In this document: positions 8,658 to 17,704 of the stretch, in pieces
Position numbering within the stretch: position 1 is the stretch's first letter
How the letters are laid out: every line of letters begins with the position of its first letter
Origin: Salinibacterium sp. PAMC 21357
GTDB taxonomy: Bacteria > Actinomycetota > Actinomycetes > Actinomycetales > Microbacteriaceae
Reading direction: 5' to 3'
NCBI RefSeq assembly: GCF_000247645.1
Contig: NZ_AHWA01000004.1
Location: forward strand, 1,178,001 to 1,242,000
DNA: 64,000 nucleotides
Made by a program: the position numbers and the translations under genes
Notes under the pieces: model-generated
Seen by the model: the letters and a program-made list of their open reading frames with translations, nothing else
Databases searched by the model: none
What the model was told of the DNA's origin: nothing

Positions 8658-9983
8658 GTGAGCACGACAGAATTCACCGTTGTCGGTGGCGGCATCGCCG
8701 GACTTGTCACGGCGCGCAGGCTCGCGATGGCTGGCCGAACAGTGCGCCTCATCGAGGCAAGCGATCATCTGGGCGGCACCGTGGCATCCCACCGCGTCGG
8801 CGGCATCAATTTGGATGCCGGAGCCGAAAGTTTCGCCACCCGCGGCAATACTGTTGCCGATCTCGCTCGCGAACTCGGCCTCGGCGCCGAAATTGTTTCG
8901 CCCGGCGACGAGGGCGCCTGGCTGCAGCCCGTGGATGGCGCGGCCCTTCCGCTGCCCAGCACAGGAATTTTGGGCATACCGGCAACGCCGCTCGATGCGC
9001 AGACGATTGCGGTTCTTGGCCTGGGCGGTGCCCTTCGGGCTCAACTCGATTCGCTGATTCCGTGGTTCGGCAAACGCACCGATGTTTCGCTGGGTGCACT
9101 CGTGCGTCGCCGCATGGGCAAGGCTGTCGTCGAGAAACTTGTTGCGCCCGTCGTGCACGGCGTGTACTCGCTGCACCCCAACGACCTCCCGCTCGACCGG
9201 GTCGCAACCCTTACCGAGCGTCTCGCGCTGCATGGTTCGCTGGCGGCAGCGGTGCGCTCGATGCGCCACGCGATGCCCGCCGGAACTGCGGTTCAGGGCA
9301 TCCGGGGCGGCGTCAATCGCCTCGTTACCGAACTAGCGGCTGACCTCACGACCTATGGCGTCATTGTCGAATTCGAGCGCCGCATTGGGGGTGCTGAGGC
9401 GCTCGCCGACCTCGACGGCACCGTGATCGTGGCCGCCCCCGGCATCCTCGCGCCGGTTCGTGGTCGAACCGTGACGCTCGCCACTCTCGTGCTTGACGCG
9501 CCAGAATTGGACGCCGAACCTCGCGGTTCAGGGGTGCTCGTCGCCCCCGGCTGCACCAAGGTTTCCGCTCGCGCGCTGACGCATGCCACGGCAAAATGGC
9601 AGTGGCTGAAAGAACAAGCTGAGGGTCGTCACATTGTGCGCCTGTCGTACAACGACGAACCCGACGACCTGGCCGAGGTTGCTCGCCACGATGCTGAAGT
9701 TTTGCTGGGCGTAACGCTCGCGCCAGAATCAGTCGTGGACTTTGCCCGCCAACAGTGGATTCGCCCCGCAGCGCTCGCACCAGCAGAACGCACGGATGGC
9801 GTGGTCGTTGTTGGCGAGACCGTCGGCGGCACCGGGCTGGCCGGCATCATCACGCACGCCAACGCGATGGTCGATCGAATGCTGGTGCTTGCCGCGACCG
9901 CCGCCGACGCTGTCTCGGCTGCTGACGCCGACAATGCCGCCCCGGCATCCACCGAATCCCCAGCGCCCACGAAGCTAGAATAG
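8658..9983 (+). CDS. hemY: Coproporphyrinogen III oxidase, HemY/CgoX type
   Basis: This FAD-dependent oxidase converts coproporphyrinogen III to coproporphyrin III in the pathway used by actinobacteria. The protein has 441 residues from GTG 8658, which is preceded by AGGAAGG; an upstream in-frame start would lie inside hemE and is rejected. The N-terminal dinucleotide-binding motif is VVGGGIAGLVTARRLA with a following acidic strand end (RLIEASDHLGG). The C-terminus ends in a GETVGGTGLAGIITHA-type FAD segment and an Ala/Asp-rich tail of about 30 residues. Presence of HemQ and HemH in the same operon supports the coproporphyrin route over the protoporphyrin route. Confidence 0.93.
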   Translation: MSTTEFTVVGGGIAGLVTARRLAMAGRTVRLIEASDHLGGTVASHRVGGINLDAGAESFATRGNTVADLARELGLGAEIVSPGDEGAWLQPVDGAALPLPSTGILGIPATPLDAQTIAVLGLGGALRAQLDSLIPWFGKRTDVSLGALVRRRMGKAVVEKLVAPVVHGVYSLHPNDLPLDRVATLTERLALHGSLAAAVRSMRHAMPAGTAVQGIRGGVNRLVTELAADLTTYGVIVEFERRIGGAEALADLDGTVIVAAPGILAPVRGRTVTLATLVLDAPELDAEPRGSGVLVAPGCTKVSARALTHATAKWQWLKEQAEGRHIVRLSYNDEPDDLAEVARHDAEVLLGVTLAPESVVDFARQQWIRPAALAPAERTDGVVVVGETVGGTGLAGIITHANAMVDRMLVLAATAADAVSAADADNAAPASTESPAPTKLE

Positions 9984-9998
9984 TTAGGTTCACCTAAC
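9983..9998. promoter_or_regulatory. DtxR/IdeR-like iron box upstream of hemQ
   Basis: GTTAGGT-TC-ACCTAAC is a perfect 7-base inverted repeat around a 2-base centre. It resembles the actinobacterial iron box whose consensus begins TTAGGTTAG and ends CTAACCTAA. It overlaps the hemY stop codon and lies 42 bases before hemQ, so iron-dependent control of hemQ and the genes after it is a reasonable inference. Confidence 0.6.
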
Positions 9999-10040
9999 TC
10001 ACAGGTAGTTTCCCCGCGTGCCCAGAAGGCAGGGGAGAGA

Positions 10041-10721
10041 ATGGAAAACATGACTGACGTCGACAACGCCACCGAAGTTTTGGGTTACACATTGTGGGCG
10101 GTTCTCCGTCGCGACCCGCACCGTCCTGCAACCGCTGGCGATCTTTCACCCGCGGTTGCCGCTGTTGAGTCCCGCGGTGTCACCATCCGTGGTTTCTATG
10201 ATGTCTCGGGCATGCGGGCCGATGCCGACATCATGATCTGGCTGCACGGCAGCAACCCCGAAGACATTCAGTGGGCCCTTCGTGAACTTCGTCGCAGCGA
10301 ACCGCTCGCGACCCTTTTGCCCACGTGGAACGCGATGGGTGTTCACCGCGATGCGGAGTTCTCCAAGAGCCACATGCCGGCGTTCATGCGTGGCAAGGAG
10401 CCCGAAGCGTGGCTCACCGTCTACCCGTTTGTGCGCAGCTACGAGTGGTACCTGTTGCCCGACGCTGAACGCAGCAAGATGTTGCGCGACCACGGCATGA
10501 AGGGCTCCGAGATGCCCCAGGTTCTTGCCAACACTGTCGCCAGTTTCGCGCTCGGAGACTACGAGTGGATGCTCGCGCTCGAAGCTCCCGAACTCGTTGA
10601 CCTGGTTGACCTCATGCGTCACCTGCGCCAGACGGATGCCCGCCTGCACGTGCGCGAAGAGGTTCCTTTCTACACGGGCCGTCGTATTTCGCTTGAGGAG
10701 ATTGCTGAGGTGCTGGCATGA
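10041..10721 (+). CDS. hemQ: Coproheme decarboxylase (hydrogen-peroxide-dependent haem synthase)
   Basis: HemQ/ChdC oxidatively decarboxylates coproheme to haem b, the last step of the actinobacterial pathway. The 226-residue protein belongs to the chlorite-dismutase fold and carries the motif YPFVRSYEWYLL (128-139), which includes the tyrosine used by the family for radical chemistry, followed by DHGMKG with a likely haem-ligand histidine. A ribosome site GGGGAG precedes ATG 10041; ATG 10050 is an alternative. Its end overlaps hemH by 4 bases. Confidence 0.93.
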   Translation: MENMTDVDNATEVLGYTLWAVLRRDPHRPATAGDLSPAVAAVESRGVTIRGFYDVSGMRADADIMIWLHGSNPEDIQWALRELRRSEPLATLLPTWNAMGVHRDAEFSKSHMPAFMRGKEPEAWLTVYPFVRSYEWYLLPDAERSKMLRDHGMKGSEMPQVLANTVASFALGDYEWMLALEAPELVDLVDLMRHLRQTDARLHVREEVPFYTGRRISLEEIAEVLA

Positions 10722-11887
10722 CCCGCATTCTTGCAGCAACGGATGCCGCGGCATCCGGCCCCGAACATGTCGAAGAGGCTGTGGCCTACGACGCCATTCT
10801 GCTCGCCAGTTTTGGCGGACCGGAGGGCCAAGACGATGTCATCCCGTTCCTGCGGAATGTCACGCGTGGTCGCGGTATCCCCGAAGAACGCCTCGAAGAG
10901 GTTGCGCACCACTATCGGGCGTTCGGCGGCATTAGTCCGATCAACGACCAGAACCGCGAGCTGAAGGCAGCCCTCGAAGCTGAGCTTGCCCGCCGCGGCA
11001 TCGACCTGCCCGTGCTGTGGGGAAACCGCAACTGGAATCCCTACCTGCGCGATGCTCTGAACGAAGCTAACGAGCGCGGCTATACGAAACTGATCGCCGT
11101 GGGCACGAGCGCGTACAGTTCGTATTCGAGCTGCCGCCAGTACCGCGAAGATTACGCAATTGCGCTCGAAGAAACGGGCCTGCTCGGCACGATTCAGATC
11201 GACAAAGTGCGTCAGTTCTTCGACCACCCCGGCTTCGTGCAGCCGTTTATCGACGGCGTTCGTGACGGTCTCGCTCAGATCGCGGCCAAGGGCATTGCGC
11301 CCGAGAAAACGCACGTGCTCTTCACGACCCACTCGATTCCGTCGACGGATGCGGCCAAGAGTGGCCCAGAATCGCGCGGTTTTGGTGAGGGTGGCGCCTA
11401 CGCGGCGCAGCACCTCGCCGTGGCAGAAGTGGTGATGGCCGCGCAGGCCGTCGATGCGCCCGACGCACCGCAACCCGCCCACAGCCTCGTTTACCAGTCG
11501 CGCAGTGGCCCGCCCTCGATGCCGTGGCTCGAGCCAGACATCAACGATGCGATTGATGCGCTCGCCGCTGACGGTATCGAAGCAGTGGTCATCGTGCCGG
11601 TCGGATTCATTTCTGACCACATGGAAGTGAAGTGGGATCTTGACACCGAGGCGCTGGAAACTGCGGGAGGCCACAACATGGTTGCCGTTCGCGTTCCTAC
11701 GCCTGGCGTACATCCGGCGTTCGTCACAGGTCTCGTTGACCTTGTGTTGGAGCGCCGCGACGGAGTGCCGGTGGCAGACCGCCCCGCACTAACCAAACTC
11801 GGCCCCTGGTATGACGTGTGTCGTCCCGGGTGTTGTGAAAATGTGCGGTTGGGCTTTAAGCCGGCAGCCGCGGGGGTAACACCATGA
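10718..11887 (+). CDS. hemH: Coproporphyrin III ferrochelatase with [2Fe-2S] ligands
   Basis: The enzyme (also called CpfC) inserts Fe2+ into coproporphyrin III. The 389-residue protein shows AILLASFGGPEG near the N-terminus, FTTHSIPS with the catalytic histidine, and a C-terminal ferrochelatase motif VVIVPVGFISDHMEVKWDLD. Four cysteines, C139 in SSYSSCRQY and C368, C372, C373 in CRPGCC, match the positions that hold a [2Fe-2S] cluster in actinobacterial ferrochelatases. About 20 extra N-terminal residues precede the family start, so a later start is possible. It overlaps hemQ and hemC by 4 bases each, indicating coupling. Confidence 0.94.
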   Translation: MTRILAATDAAASGPEHVEEAVAYDAILLASFGGPEGQDDVIPFLRNVTRGRGIPEERLEEVAHHYRAFGGISPINDQNRELKAALEAELARRGIDLPVLWGNRNWNPYLRDALNEANERGYTKLIAVGTSAYSSYSSCRQYREDYAIALEETGLLGTIQIDKVRQFFDHPGFVQPFIDGVRDGLAQIAAKGIAPEKTHVLFTTHSIPSTDAAKSGPESRGFGEGGAYAAQHLAVAEVVMAAQAVDAPDAPQPAHSLVYQSRSGPPSMPWLEPDINDAIDALAADGIEAVVIVPVGFISDHMEVKWDLDTEALETAGGHNMVAVRVPTPGVHPAFVTGLVDLVLERRDGVPVADRPALTKLGPWYDVCRPGCCENVRLGFKPAAAGVTP

Positions 11888-12798
11888 CCGTAATTCGTAT
11901 CGGCACGCGCGGCAGCACGCTCGCGATGGCGCAAACCACCACGGTGGCTCGCGCGCTCGAAAGTAAAACCGGCGTCGAGACGGAGATCATTCCGATTTCG
12001 ACTCAGGGGGACCGCTCAACCGAGTCGCTCTCCACCATTGGCGGTCAGGGGGTTTTCGCGAACGCTCTTCGTGACGCCCTGCTTGCTGGTGAATGCGATG
12101 TTGTCGTTCACTCGCTGAAAGATCTCCCGACGGGCGCGGTACCCGGTCTCACGATCGCGGCCGTGCCCAAGCGTGCCGACGAGCGCGACGTGCTGTGTGC
12201 CCGCGATGAGCTCACTCTCGCGACTCTTCCTGCTGGTTCGCGCGTCGGCACCGGTTCGCCGCGTCGTCAAGCTCAGCTACGGTCGCTCTACCCCGATCTT
12301 GAGGTTGTCGATCTGCGCGGCAATATCGACTCGCGACTCGACAAAGTCGCCGACGGACACCTCGATGCCGTCGTTCTTGCTGCTGCGGGCCTGGCGCGTG
12401 CTGGCCGTGCCGCTGCCATCACCGAATATCTCGGAATCGCAGGCTGGCCGACCGCACCGGGTCAGGGTGCCCTAGCGATTGAAACTCGCACCGGCGAAGA
12501 GAAGCTCGCCTCGATGCTCGACCACAAACCCACCCGCACCAAGACGGATGCCGAGCGCCACGTTCTCGCCTTCCTTGATGCCGGATGCTCGGCTCCTCTC
12601 GGAGCGCACGCCGTCATCGACGACGGTCTCCTCTTCTTGGATGCCCGGGTCTATGCCCTCGACGGTTCGCGGTTCCTCACCAGCTCTCACGCGCTCTACG
12701 TCAACGACCTTGAAGATCCGGCGCGCGAGGCTGCACAGCGGGTCGCCGACGAGCTGTTGTCGAAGGGCGCTGGGCAACTCACGGGGGCTCAGGCGTGA
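11884..12798 (+). CDS. hemC: Hydroxymethylbilane synthase (porphobilinogen deaminase)
   Basis: HemC polymerises four porphobilinogens into hydroxymethylbilane. The 304-residue protein begins with the family's [15 protein letters not shown] and contains [12 protein letters not shown] and [13 protein letters not shown], the substrate- and cofactor-binding arginines. C235 in [14 protein letters not shown] is the expected attachment point of the dipyrromethane cofactor. The gene overlaps hemH and hemB by 4 bases each (ATGA type), so it belongs to one coupled operon. Confidence 0.95.
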   Translation: MTVIRIGTRGSTLAMAQTTTVARALESKTGVETEIIPISTQGDRSTESLSTIGGQGVFANALRDALLAGECDVVVHSLKDLPTGAVPGLTIAAVPKRADERDVLCARDELTLATLPAGSRVGTGSPRRQAQLRSLYPDLEVVDLRGNIDSRLDKVADGHLDAVVLAAAGLARAGRAAAITEYLGIAGWPTAPGQGALAIETRTGEEKLASMLDHKPTRTKTDAERHVLAFLDAGCSAPLGAHAVIDDGLLFLDARVYALDGSRFLTSSHALYVNDLEDPAREAAQRVADELLSKGAGQLTGAQA

Positions 12799-13790
12799 TC
12801 ATCCGCCCCCGCCGTTTGCGGTCAAGCCCGGCGATGCGTCGCCTCGTCGCCGAAAACCGCACTCACCCCAACCAGCTGATTTTGCCCATGTTCGTGCGCG
12901 AAGGCCTGAGCGAACCGGTGCCGATTAGTTCGATGCCGGGCGTGCAGCAGCATTCGCTCGACTCGATGCGTCGGGCGATCGCCAGAGCCGCCGAGCTGGG
13001 CATCGGTGGTGTCATGCTGTTCGGCGTTCCGGAGAACAAGGATGCCGAAGGCTCGGGAGCGATCGACCCCAACGGAATCCTCAACGTCGCTACGCGCGCC
13101 GCTGTCGCCGAGGCCGGTGACGCCCTCGTGGTGCAAACCGATCTCTGCCTCGACGAATTCACCGACCACGGACATTGTGGGGTGCTGCGCGAGCGCACGC
13201 ATCCCGTGACCGGCATGATCGAACTTGTCGTCGACAACGACGCCTCGCTCGAGCGCTACCGCGAGATGGGCGTCGCCCAGGCCGAGGCTGGCTCGCAACT
13301 GCTCGGCCTCAGCGGCATGATGGACGGCCAGGTTGCCGCCGTGCGCGACGCCCTCGACACCGCCGGCCACGCTGACACCCCCTTGCTCGGTTACGCCGCC
13401 AAGTACGCGTCGGCGTTCTACGGCCCGTTCCGCGAAGCAGTGCAGTCCTCGCTCGAGGGCGACCGCCGTGCCTACCAACAGAATCCCGCCAACCGCCGCG
13501 AAGGCATCCGTGAAGTCGAACTCGACATCGACGAAGGTGCAGACGTGGTGATGGTCAAGCCCGCCATGAGCTTCCTCGACGTGCTGGCCGACGCCAGTGC
13601 CATCAGTAGCGTGCCCGTGTGGGCGTACCAAGTCTCCGGCGAATACGCGATGATCGAGGCCGCCGCAGCCCACGGCTGGATCGACCGCCGCCGGGCGATC
13701 GAAGAATCAGTACTCAGCATCCAGAGGGCCGGTGCCGAAGCGGTGCTCACCTACTACGCAACCGAACTTGCAGAATGGCTACGCCGATGA
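12795..13790 (+). CDS. hemB: Porphobilinogen synthase (delta-aminolaevulinate dehydratase)
   Basis: HemB condenses two aminolaevulinates. The 331-residue protein has the two active-site lysines, K203 in [12 protein letters not shown] and K255 in [12 protein letters not shown]. The metal-site segment reads C118-L-D120-EFTDHGHC128: two of the three classical zinc cysteines are present and the middle one is aspartate, so the site is of a mixed type. It starts in the last 4 bases of hemC, and its TGA overlaps the hemL ATG. Confidence 0.95.
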   Translation: MIIRPRRLRSSPAMRRLVAENRTHPNQLILPMFVREGLSEPVPISSMPGVQQHSLDSMRRAIARAAELGIGGVMLFGVPENKDAEGSGAIDPNGILNVATRAAVAEAGDALVVQTDLCLDEFTDHGHCGVLRERTHPVTGMIELVVDNDASLERYREMGVAQAEAGSQLLGLSGMMDGQVAAVRDALDTAGHADTPLLGYAAKYASAFYGPFREAVQSSLEGDRRAYQQNPANRREGIREVELDIDEGADVVMVKPAMSFLDVLADASAISSVPVWAYQVSGEYAMIEAAAAHGWIDRRRAIEESVLSIQRAGAEAVLTYYATELAEWLRR

Positions 13791-15166
13791 GCAACAGCAC
13801 CCCGACCACCGCCCCCGCTACCAACCAAGAGTCGTTCGACCGCGCTCGCGGCGTGCTGCCGGGCGGTGTCAACTCGCCCGTGCGCGCCTTCGGTTCCGTC
13901 GGCGGAACGCCCCGCTTTTACGTGAAGGCCTCCGGCTCGTACGTGACGGATGTCGAGGGCCGGTCGTACATCGACCTCGTCAACTCCTGGGGCCCCGCCA
14001 TCCTCGGCCACGCTCATCCCGAAGTGATCGACGCCGTACAGCAGGCTGCGTCGCGCGGCCTCGGCTTTGGAGCGTCCACTCCCGCCGAGACCGAGCTCGC
14101 CGAACTCGTGCGTGCGCGCATTAGCGTCGGGGGAGTCAGCCCGATCGAACGCTTGCGCCTCGTCTCCACTGGAACCGAAGCCACCATGACGGCCATCCGC
14201 CTTGCTCGCGGTGCCACCGGTCGCCGCCTGCTCGTGAAGTTCGCCGGTCACTACCACGGCCACTCCGACGGGCTGTTGGCTGAAGCTGGCTCTGGTCTCG
14301 CCACGCTGTCGATGCCCGGTTCCGCTGGCGTCACCGCCGAGACTGCCGCGCAGACTCTCGTGATCGAGTACAACAACGTTGCCGCCCTCGAGCAGGTCTT
14401 CGCGGAGCACGGTCACGACATCGCCGGTGTCATTTTCGAGGCCGCCGCCGCGAACATGGGTGTTCTCGCCCCGCAGCCCGGCTTCAACGAAGCCATCGTG
14501 CGCATCGCCCACGAACACGGCGCCCTCGCGATCAGCGACGAAGTTCTCACGGGCTTCCGCGTTGATCCCGCTGGCTACTGGGGCTTGGATGCGCGTGCCG
14601 CCGCGGCCGCCACCCCCGAGACTCCCGACGCACGCTGGGTTCCCGACCTCTTCACCTTCGGCAAGGTCATCGGTGGCGGGATGCCGTTGGCCGCTTTGGG
14701 TGGTTCGGCTCGCATCATGGAGTTGCTGGCGCCCCTCGGCCCGGTCTACCAAGCAGGCACCCTGAGCGGAAACCCGGTCGCCGTCGCGGCGGGCCTCGCG
14801 ACGCTTCGGCTCGCCGCCGACGCCGTGTATTCGCGGCTCAACCAGGTTGCCGAAACGCTCTCGACAGAGACGTCGGCCGCGCTCTCCGCTGAGGGTGTTG
14901 AGCACGTTGTGCAGCACGCGGGCAACCTGTTCTCGTTCGCGTTCACCCCGACCGAACCCATGAACTTTGCCGACGTGAAGGCCCAGCAGGGCTACCGCTA
15001 CGCGCCCTTCTTCCACTCCATGTTGGAGTCGGGGGTTTCGCTGCCTCCGAGTGTGTTTGAGGCGTGGTTCGTTTCGGCAGCCCACGACGATGGCGTGGTC
15101 TCGAAGATTGTCGAAGCACTGCCGGCCGCCGCGAAGGCTGCCGCCGCGGCATCCGCCCCGCAGTAG
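13787..15166 (+). CDS. hemL: Glutamate-1-semialdehyde 2,1-aminomutase
   Basis: HemL is a PLP enzyme that turns glutamate-1-semialdehyde into 5-aminolaevulinate. From ATG 13787 (overlapping the hemB stop as ATGA) it has 459 residues. Conserved parts are [19 protein letters not shown] at the N-terminus, [25 protein letters not shown] with the PLP-contact Asp, and K293 in [16 protein letters not shown] as the Schiff-base lysine. An Ala-rich tail ends the protein. Longer in-frame starts lie inside hemB and are rejected. It closes the operon begun by hemE and acts directly after HemA. Confidence 0.95.
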   Translation: MSNSTPTTAPATNQESFDRARGVLPGGVNSPVRAFGSVGGTPRFYVKASGSYVTDVEGRSYIDLVNSWGPAILGHAHPEVIDAVQQAASRGLGFGASTPAETELAELVRARISVGGVSPIERLRLVSTGTEATMTAIRLARGATGRRLLVKFAGHYHGHSDGLLAEAGSGLATLSMPGSAGVTAETAAQTLVIEYNNVAALEQVFAEHGHDIAGVIFEAAAANMGVLAPQPGFNEAIVRIAHEHGALAISDEVLTGFRVDPAGYWGLDARAAAAATPETPDARWVPDLFTFGKVIGGGMPLAALGGSARIMELLAPLGPVYQAGTLSGNPVAVAAGLATLRLAADAVYSRLNQVAETLSTETSAALSAEGVEHVVQHAGNLFSFAFTPTEPMNFADVKAQQGYRYAPFFHSMLESGVSLPPSVFEAWFVSAAHDDGVVSKIVEALPAAAKAAAAASAPQ

Positions 15167-15339
15167 GTCAGCGAAGAGCCACCCAACTGAAAACTCTGTG
15201 TGAGTTCGCTGGGCTGCCCTATGCCAATCTGAGAATATGCTCCAGAATGGCTATCTGCGTTACCAGAAAACCCTGACCACGGGCTGCAGCTAACGCGAGT
15301 ATGTTGGAAGAACCAACCGGCAACGAAATGGAGTTCACC

Positions 15340-15693
15340 ATGAAGGGCAAGATCCTCCTAGTAGTAGGACTCGGCATCGGCTACGTGCTCGGAACCCGCG
15401 CTGGCCGCGAAAAGTACGAGAAGATCAAAGCCACAGCAGGCAAGCTGTGGAACGATCCCCGCATTGCGGAACAGCGTCACAACGCTGAAGATTTTGTGAA
15501 AGACAAGGCTCCGGATGTCGCGGAATTCCTCGCCGACGGCGCCAAGAAGGTCGTCAAGCAGGTAGCCAGCAGCAAGGGCAACAAGTCATCGTCGAGCGAT
15601 TCGGCGACCACGACTACTGCCGCCAAAAAGAAGCCTGCCGCCAAGAAGTCTTCGTCAACGGCATCCTCGACGAAGTCCACCAACGCAAAGTAG
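15340..15693 (+). CDS. Small membrane-anchored, Lys/Ser/Ala-tailed protein (YtxH-like)
   Basis: From ATG 15340 (GGAG 6 bases upstream) the protein has 117 residues. A single N-terminal membrane segment (KILLVVGLGIGYVLGTRAG) is followed by an amphipathic charged helix region and a low-complexity C-terminus rich in Lys, Ser, Thr and Ala. It resembles YtxH-type proteins of unknown function. It heads a three-gene set with a holin-family and a DUF3618 protein, all small envelope proteins that often occur together in actinobacteria. An upstream start at 15328 is possible. Confidence 0.7.
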   Translation: MKGKILLVVGLGIGYVLGTRAGREKYEKIKATAGKLWNDPRIAEQRHNAEDFVKDKAPDVAEFLADGAKKVVKQVASSKGNKSSSSDSATTTTAAKKKPAAKKSSSTASSTKSTNAK

Positions 15694-15700
15694 GGCTGCC

Positions 15701-16129
15701 ATGTACGGTGAATCACCGAAGACAGACCCCCAACGCGAACCGAAACGTTCGCTAGCTGCACTCATCGCCGACGTGCCTCGCCTTCTTGGCGAGCTCGTTC
15801 GCGGAGAAATCGAATCGCTCAAGAGCGAGATGGTGGCGAAGCTCAAGCATGCCGGAATCGGCGTAGGCCTTTTTGTGGGAGCAGCGTTCTTCGCGCTCTT
15901 TGCCCTCATGGTGCTCATCGCTGCCGCCGTGCTTGGCTTCGCTGAGGTTGTGCCTGCGTGGGCCGCCGCCCTAATTGTGGCCGGCATCCTGCTGGTAATC
16001 ACGGCCATCCTTGTGCTGATCGGCGTGAGTCTGGTCAAAAAGGGAACACCACCGGCTCCCACCGAAACGATCGAAAGTATTAAGAGTGATGTTCGTGCCA
16101 TCAAAGGCACCCGAAAGCGGAGGTCATAA
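15701..16129 (+). CDS. Phage-holin-superfamily (DUF1469) membrane protein
   Basis: The 142-residue protein has a cytosolic N-terminal helix (SLAALIADVPRLLGELVRGEIESLKSEM), two strong membrane segments (about 50-75 and 82-108) and a short charged tail. This is the pattern of the DUF1469 / actinobacterial 'phage holin' family, which is chromosomal and not a sign of prophage. Its last base is the first base of the next gene. Function unknown; probably an envelope-associated accessory. Confidence 0.75.
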   Translation: MYGESPKTDPQREPKRSLAALIADVPRLLGELVRGEIESLKSEMVAKLKHAGIGVGLFVGAAFFALFALMVLIAAAVLGFAEVVPAWAAALIVAGILLVITAILVLIGVSLVKKGTPPAPTETIESIKSDVRAIKGTRKRRS

Positions 16130-16356
16130 TGTCTGACAACAACGAAGACAAGATCGAGCAGGCTCGCGCAGAACTTGAGCGCACCCTCGACGCGATCGAA
16201 GATAGGTTCAACGTCGGCAAGCGCGTCGACGAAGTAGCGACCCGGGTGCGCAGCTCCTATGAGAGCAACCCGCTGCCCTGGATTATTGGTGCAGCGGCAG
16301 CAGCAGTGTCGGTTGTTGCCGTCGTTGCGTGGGCAATTCTTAGCGACGACGACTAG
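16129..16356 (+). CDS. DUF3618 family protein
   Basis: The 75-residue protein begins with the DUF3618 signature (IEQARAELERTLDAIEDRFN), a charged helix, and ends with one membrane segment (PWIIGAAAAAVSVVAVVAWAIL) and an acidic tail. It overlaps the previous gene by one base (TAATG), so the two are coupled. No function is established for the family. Confidence 0.8.
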   Translation: MSDNNEDKIEQARAELERTLDAIEDRFNVGKRVDEVATRVRSSYESNPLPWIIGAAAAAVSVVAVVAWAILSDDD

Positions 16357-16398
16357 CTCGATTAGCGTCTGACTCCCCAACAGGGGGAGTATAGGAAC

Positions 16399-17151
16399 AT
16401 GGTTAGAAAAGCACTCGATGGTTTGCGCGTGCTGGTACCACGCGGAGGCAATTGGGGCGACGGCGTCGCAGCACTTTTGAGAAGTTATTCCGCAGTGCCG
16501 GTAATCGCACCACTTATCAATTTCGCACCCTCGGAAAACGTTCCGGCACTCGCTAACGCGTTCCATGAACTCAATGATGGCCAATTCGATTGGCTTGCTG
16601 TGACGAGTGCGACAACGGTCGACGTGCTCACGGCAAGCGGGGTCATCATCCCCGAAAATACCAAGATTGCCGCCGTCGGCGAGACTACGGCCGCTGCCCT
16701 CACTCTCGCGGGTCATCGCGTTGATTTTGTGCCCGAGTTCGACAACTCCGGCCGCGGTCTGGTCAAAGAATGGCCCGATCGCACGCCCGGGCTTCGCGTG
16801 CTGACGCCGCAATCCAATCTTGCCGACACCACACTGCCCGATGGTCTTGGGGAGCTCGGTATCGAGGTTGTTAGCGTTTCTGCTTACACAACCATCGGAA
16901 TGCCGGTGGCCGACGGAGTGCGCGACGACGTTGCATCCGGTCGTATCGGCGCTGTTCTTGTGAGCTCAGGATCGGTCGCGCGGCAAGTAGCCGAGCAACT
17001 CGCACCTCTTCCCGAAACCACGATCGTTGCCTGCATCGGTCCACGCACTGCATTCGATGCACGCGCTGCCGGGCTCACCGTGCACGTCATTGCCGAAGAT
17101 CGCTCAAGCGTCTCGCTTGTCGAAACGCTCGGCGAGTACCTCAGCCGCTAG
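16399..17151 (+). CDS. hemD: Uroporphyrinogen-III synthase
   Basis: HemD cyclises hydroxymethylbilane and inverts ring D. The 250-residue protein has the weakly conserved two-lobe HemD fold: DGLRVLVPRGG at the start, FDWLAVTSATTVDVL, KIAAVGETTAAAL, LTPQSNLADTTLPDGL and a closing segment with IVACIGPRTAFDARAAGL. Sequence conservation in this family is low, but all these landmarks are in order and the genomic setting fits. It completes the haem set although three envelope genes separate it from hemL. A GGGGGAG site lies upstream of ATG 16399. Confidence 0.85.
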   Translation: MVRKALDGLRVLVPRGGNWGDGVAALLRSYSAVPVIAPLINFAPSENVPALANAFHELNDGQFDWLAVTSATTVDVLTASGVIIPENTKIAAVGETTAAALTLAGHRVDFVPEFDNSGRGLVKEWPDRTPGLRVLTPQSNLADTTLPDGLGELGIEVVSVSAYTTIGMPVADGVRDDVASGRIGAVLVSSGSVARQVAEQLAPLPETTIVACIGPRTAFDARAAGLTVHVIAEDRSSVSLVETLGEYLSR

Positions 17152-17162
17152 CACTCGTCTTA

Positions 17163-17206
17163 CCCGCCCGGGCCTACCTGCCTTACGCTCTTGACCTTCG
17201 GGCGGG
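17163..17206. terminator. Candidate bidirectional terminator between hemD and DUF1304
   Basis: CCCGCCCG and CGGGCGGG pair across a 28-base loop in the gap between two converging genes; a second GC-rich inverted repeat follows at about 17224-17247. Without a U-run the call is weak. Confidence 0.3.
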
Positions 17207-17265
17207 GATAGCTGTCTGGCACTCCCGGGGCAGGACCTGTAACCCGGGGTGTGCTGTTCTGCGAT

Positions 17266-17673
17266 CTAGCCCACGTTGAGGGCAAGTACCAAGAAGATGA
17301 TGCCCAGCAGCGGGGGAGCTCCCTGAATAATGGCAGCGCGTGCCATCTTCGGCTGCGAGGTAATAAGAACGATGGCGGCGAGGAGCATGCTGAGTGCCGC
17401 GAACATTGCCAAGGCGACGCCCGCCGGCCACAGGTTAAGTGACCCCATCATGACGAGTCCGGTGCCAGCGCCGAGAGCGAGAAAAGCGTTGTAGAAACCC
17501 TGGTTGTAGGCCCACGGCTTGACGATCGCCGCTTCTTCAGCAGTTCTCACGCCAAAAGTTTTCTGCACGCGGGCTTTGTTCCAGAGAACACTCTCCATGA
17601 AGAAGATCATGATGTGGATGAGGGCGGCGAGAAAAACGAACGCCGATCCGAGGACGGCAAAGAGACTGTTCAT
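17266..17673 (-). CDS. DUF1304 family membrane protein
   Basis: From ATG 17673 the protein has 135 residues and four predicted membrane segments. It carries the family's conserved HIMIFFMESVLW in the first segment and WAYNQGFYNAFLALG, as in DUF1304 proteins. The function of the family is not established. The longer possible N-terminus is rejected because the hydrophobic family start MNSLFAVLGSAFVFLAA is at 17673. It converges on hemD. Confidence 0.85.
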   Translation of the reverse strand: MNSLFAVLGSAFVFLAALIHIMIFFMESVLWNKARVQKTFGVRTAEEAAIVKPWAYNQGFYNAFLALGAGTGLVMMGSLNLWPAGVALAMFAALSMLLAAIVLITSQPKMARAAIIQGAPPLLGIIFLVLALNVG

Positions 17674-17704
17674 ACTCGAAAGTCTGGCACAGCGTTGGCG
17701 GTGG

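Noticed and set aside
7535-8752. 405-residue open frame antisense to hemE and the start of hemY
   Set aside because: It crosses the hemA/hemE promoter and two well-supported genes; it is a codon-bias shadow.
13754-15085. 443-residue open frame antisense to hemL
   Set aside because: hemL carries all catalytic residues in the other frame; the antisense product is Gly/Arg-rich with no motif.
15701-16129. Prophage remnant, suggested by the holin-family protein
   Set aside because: No other phage gene is near and this family is chromosomal in most actinobacteria.
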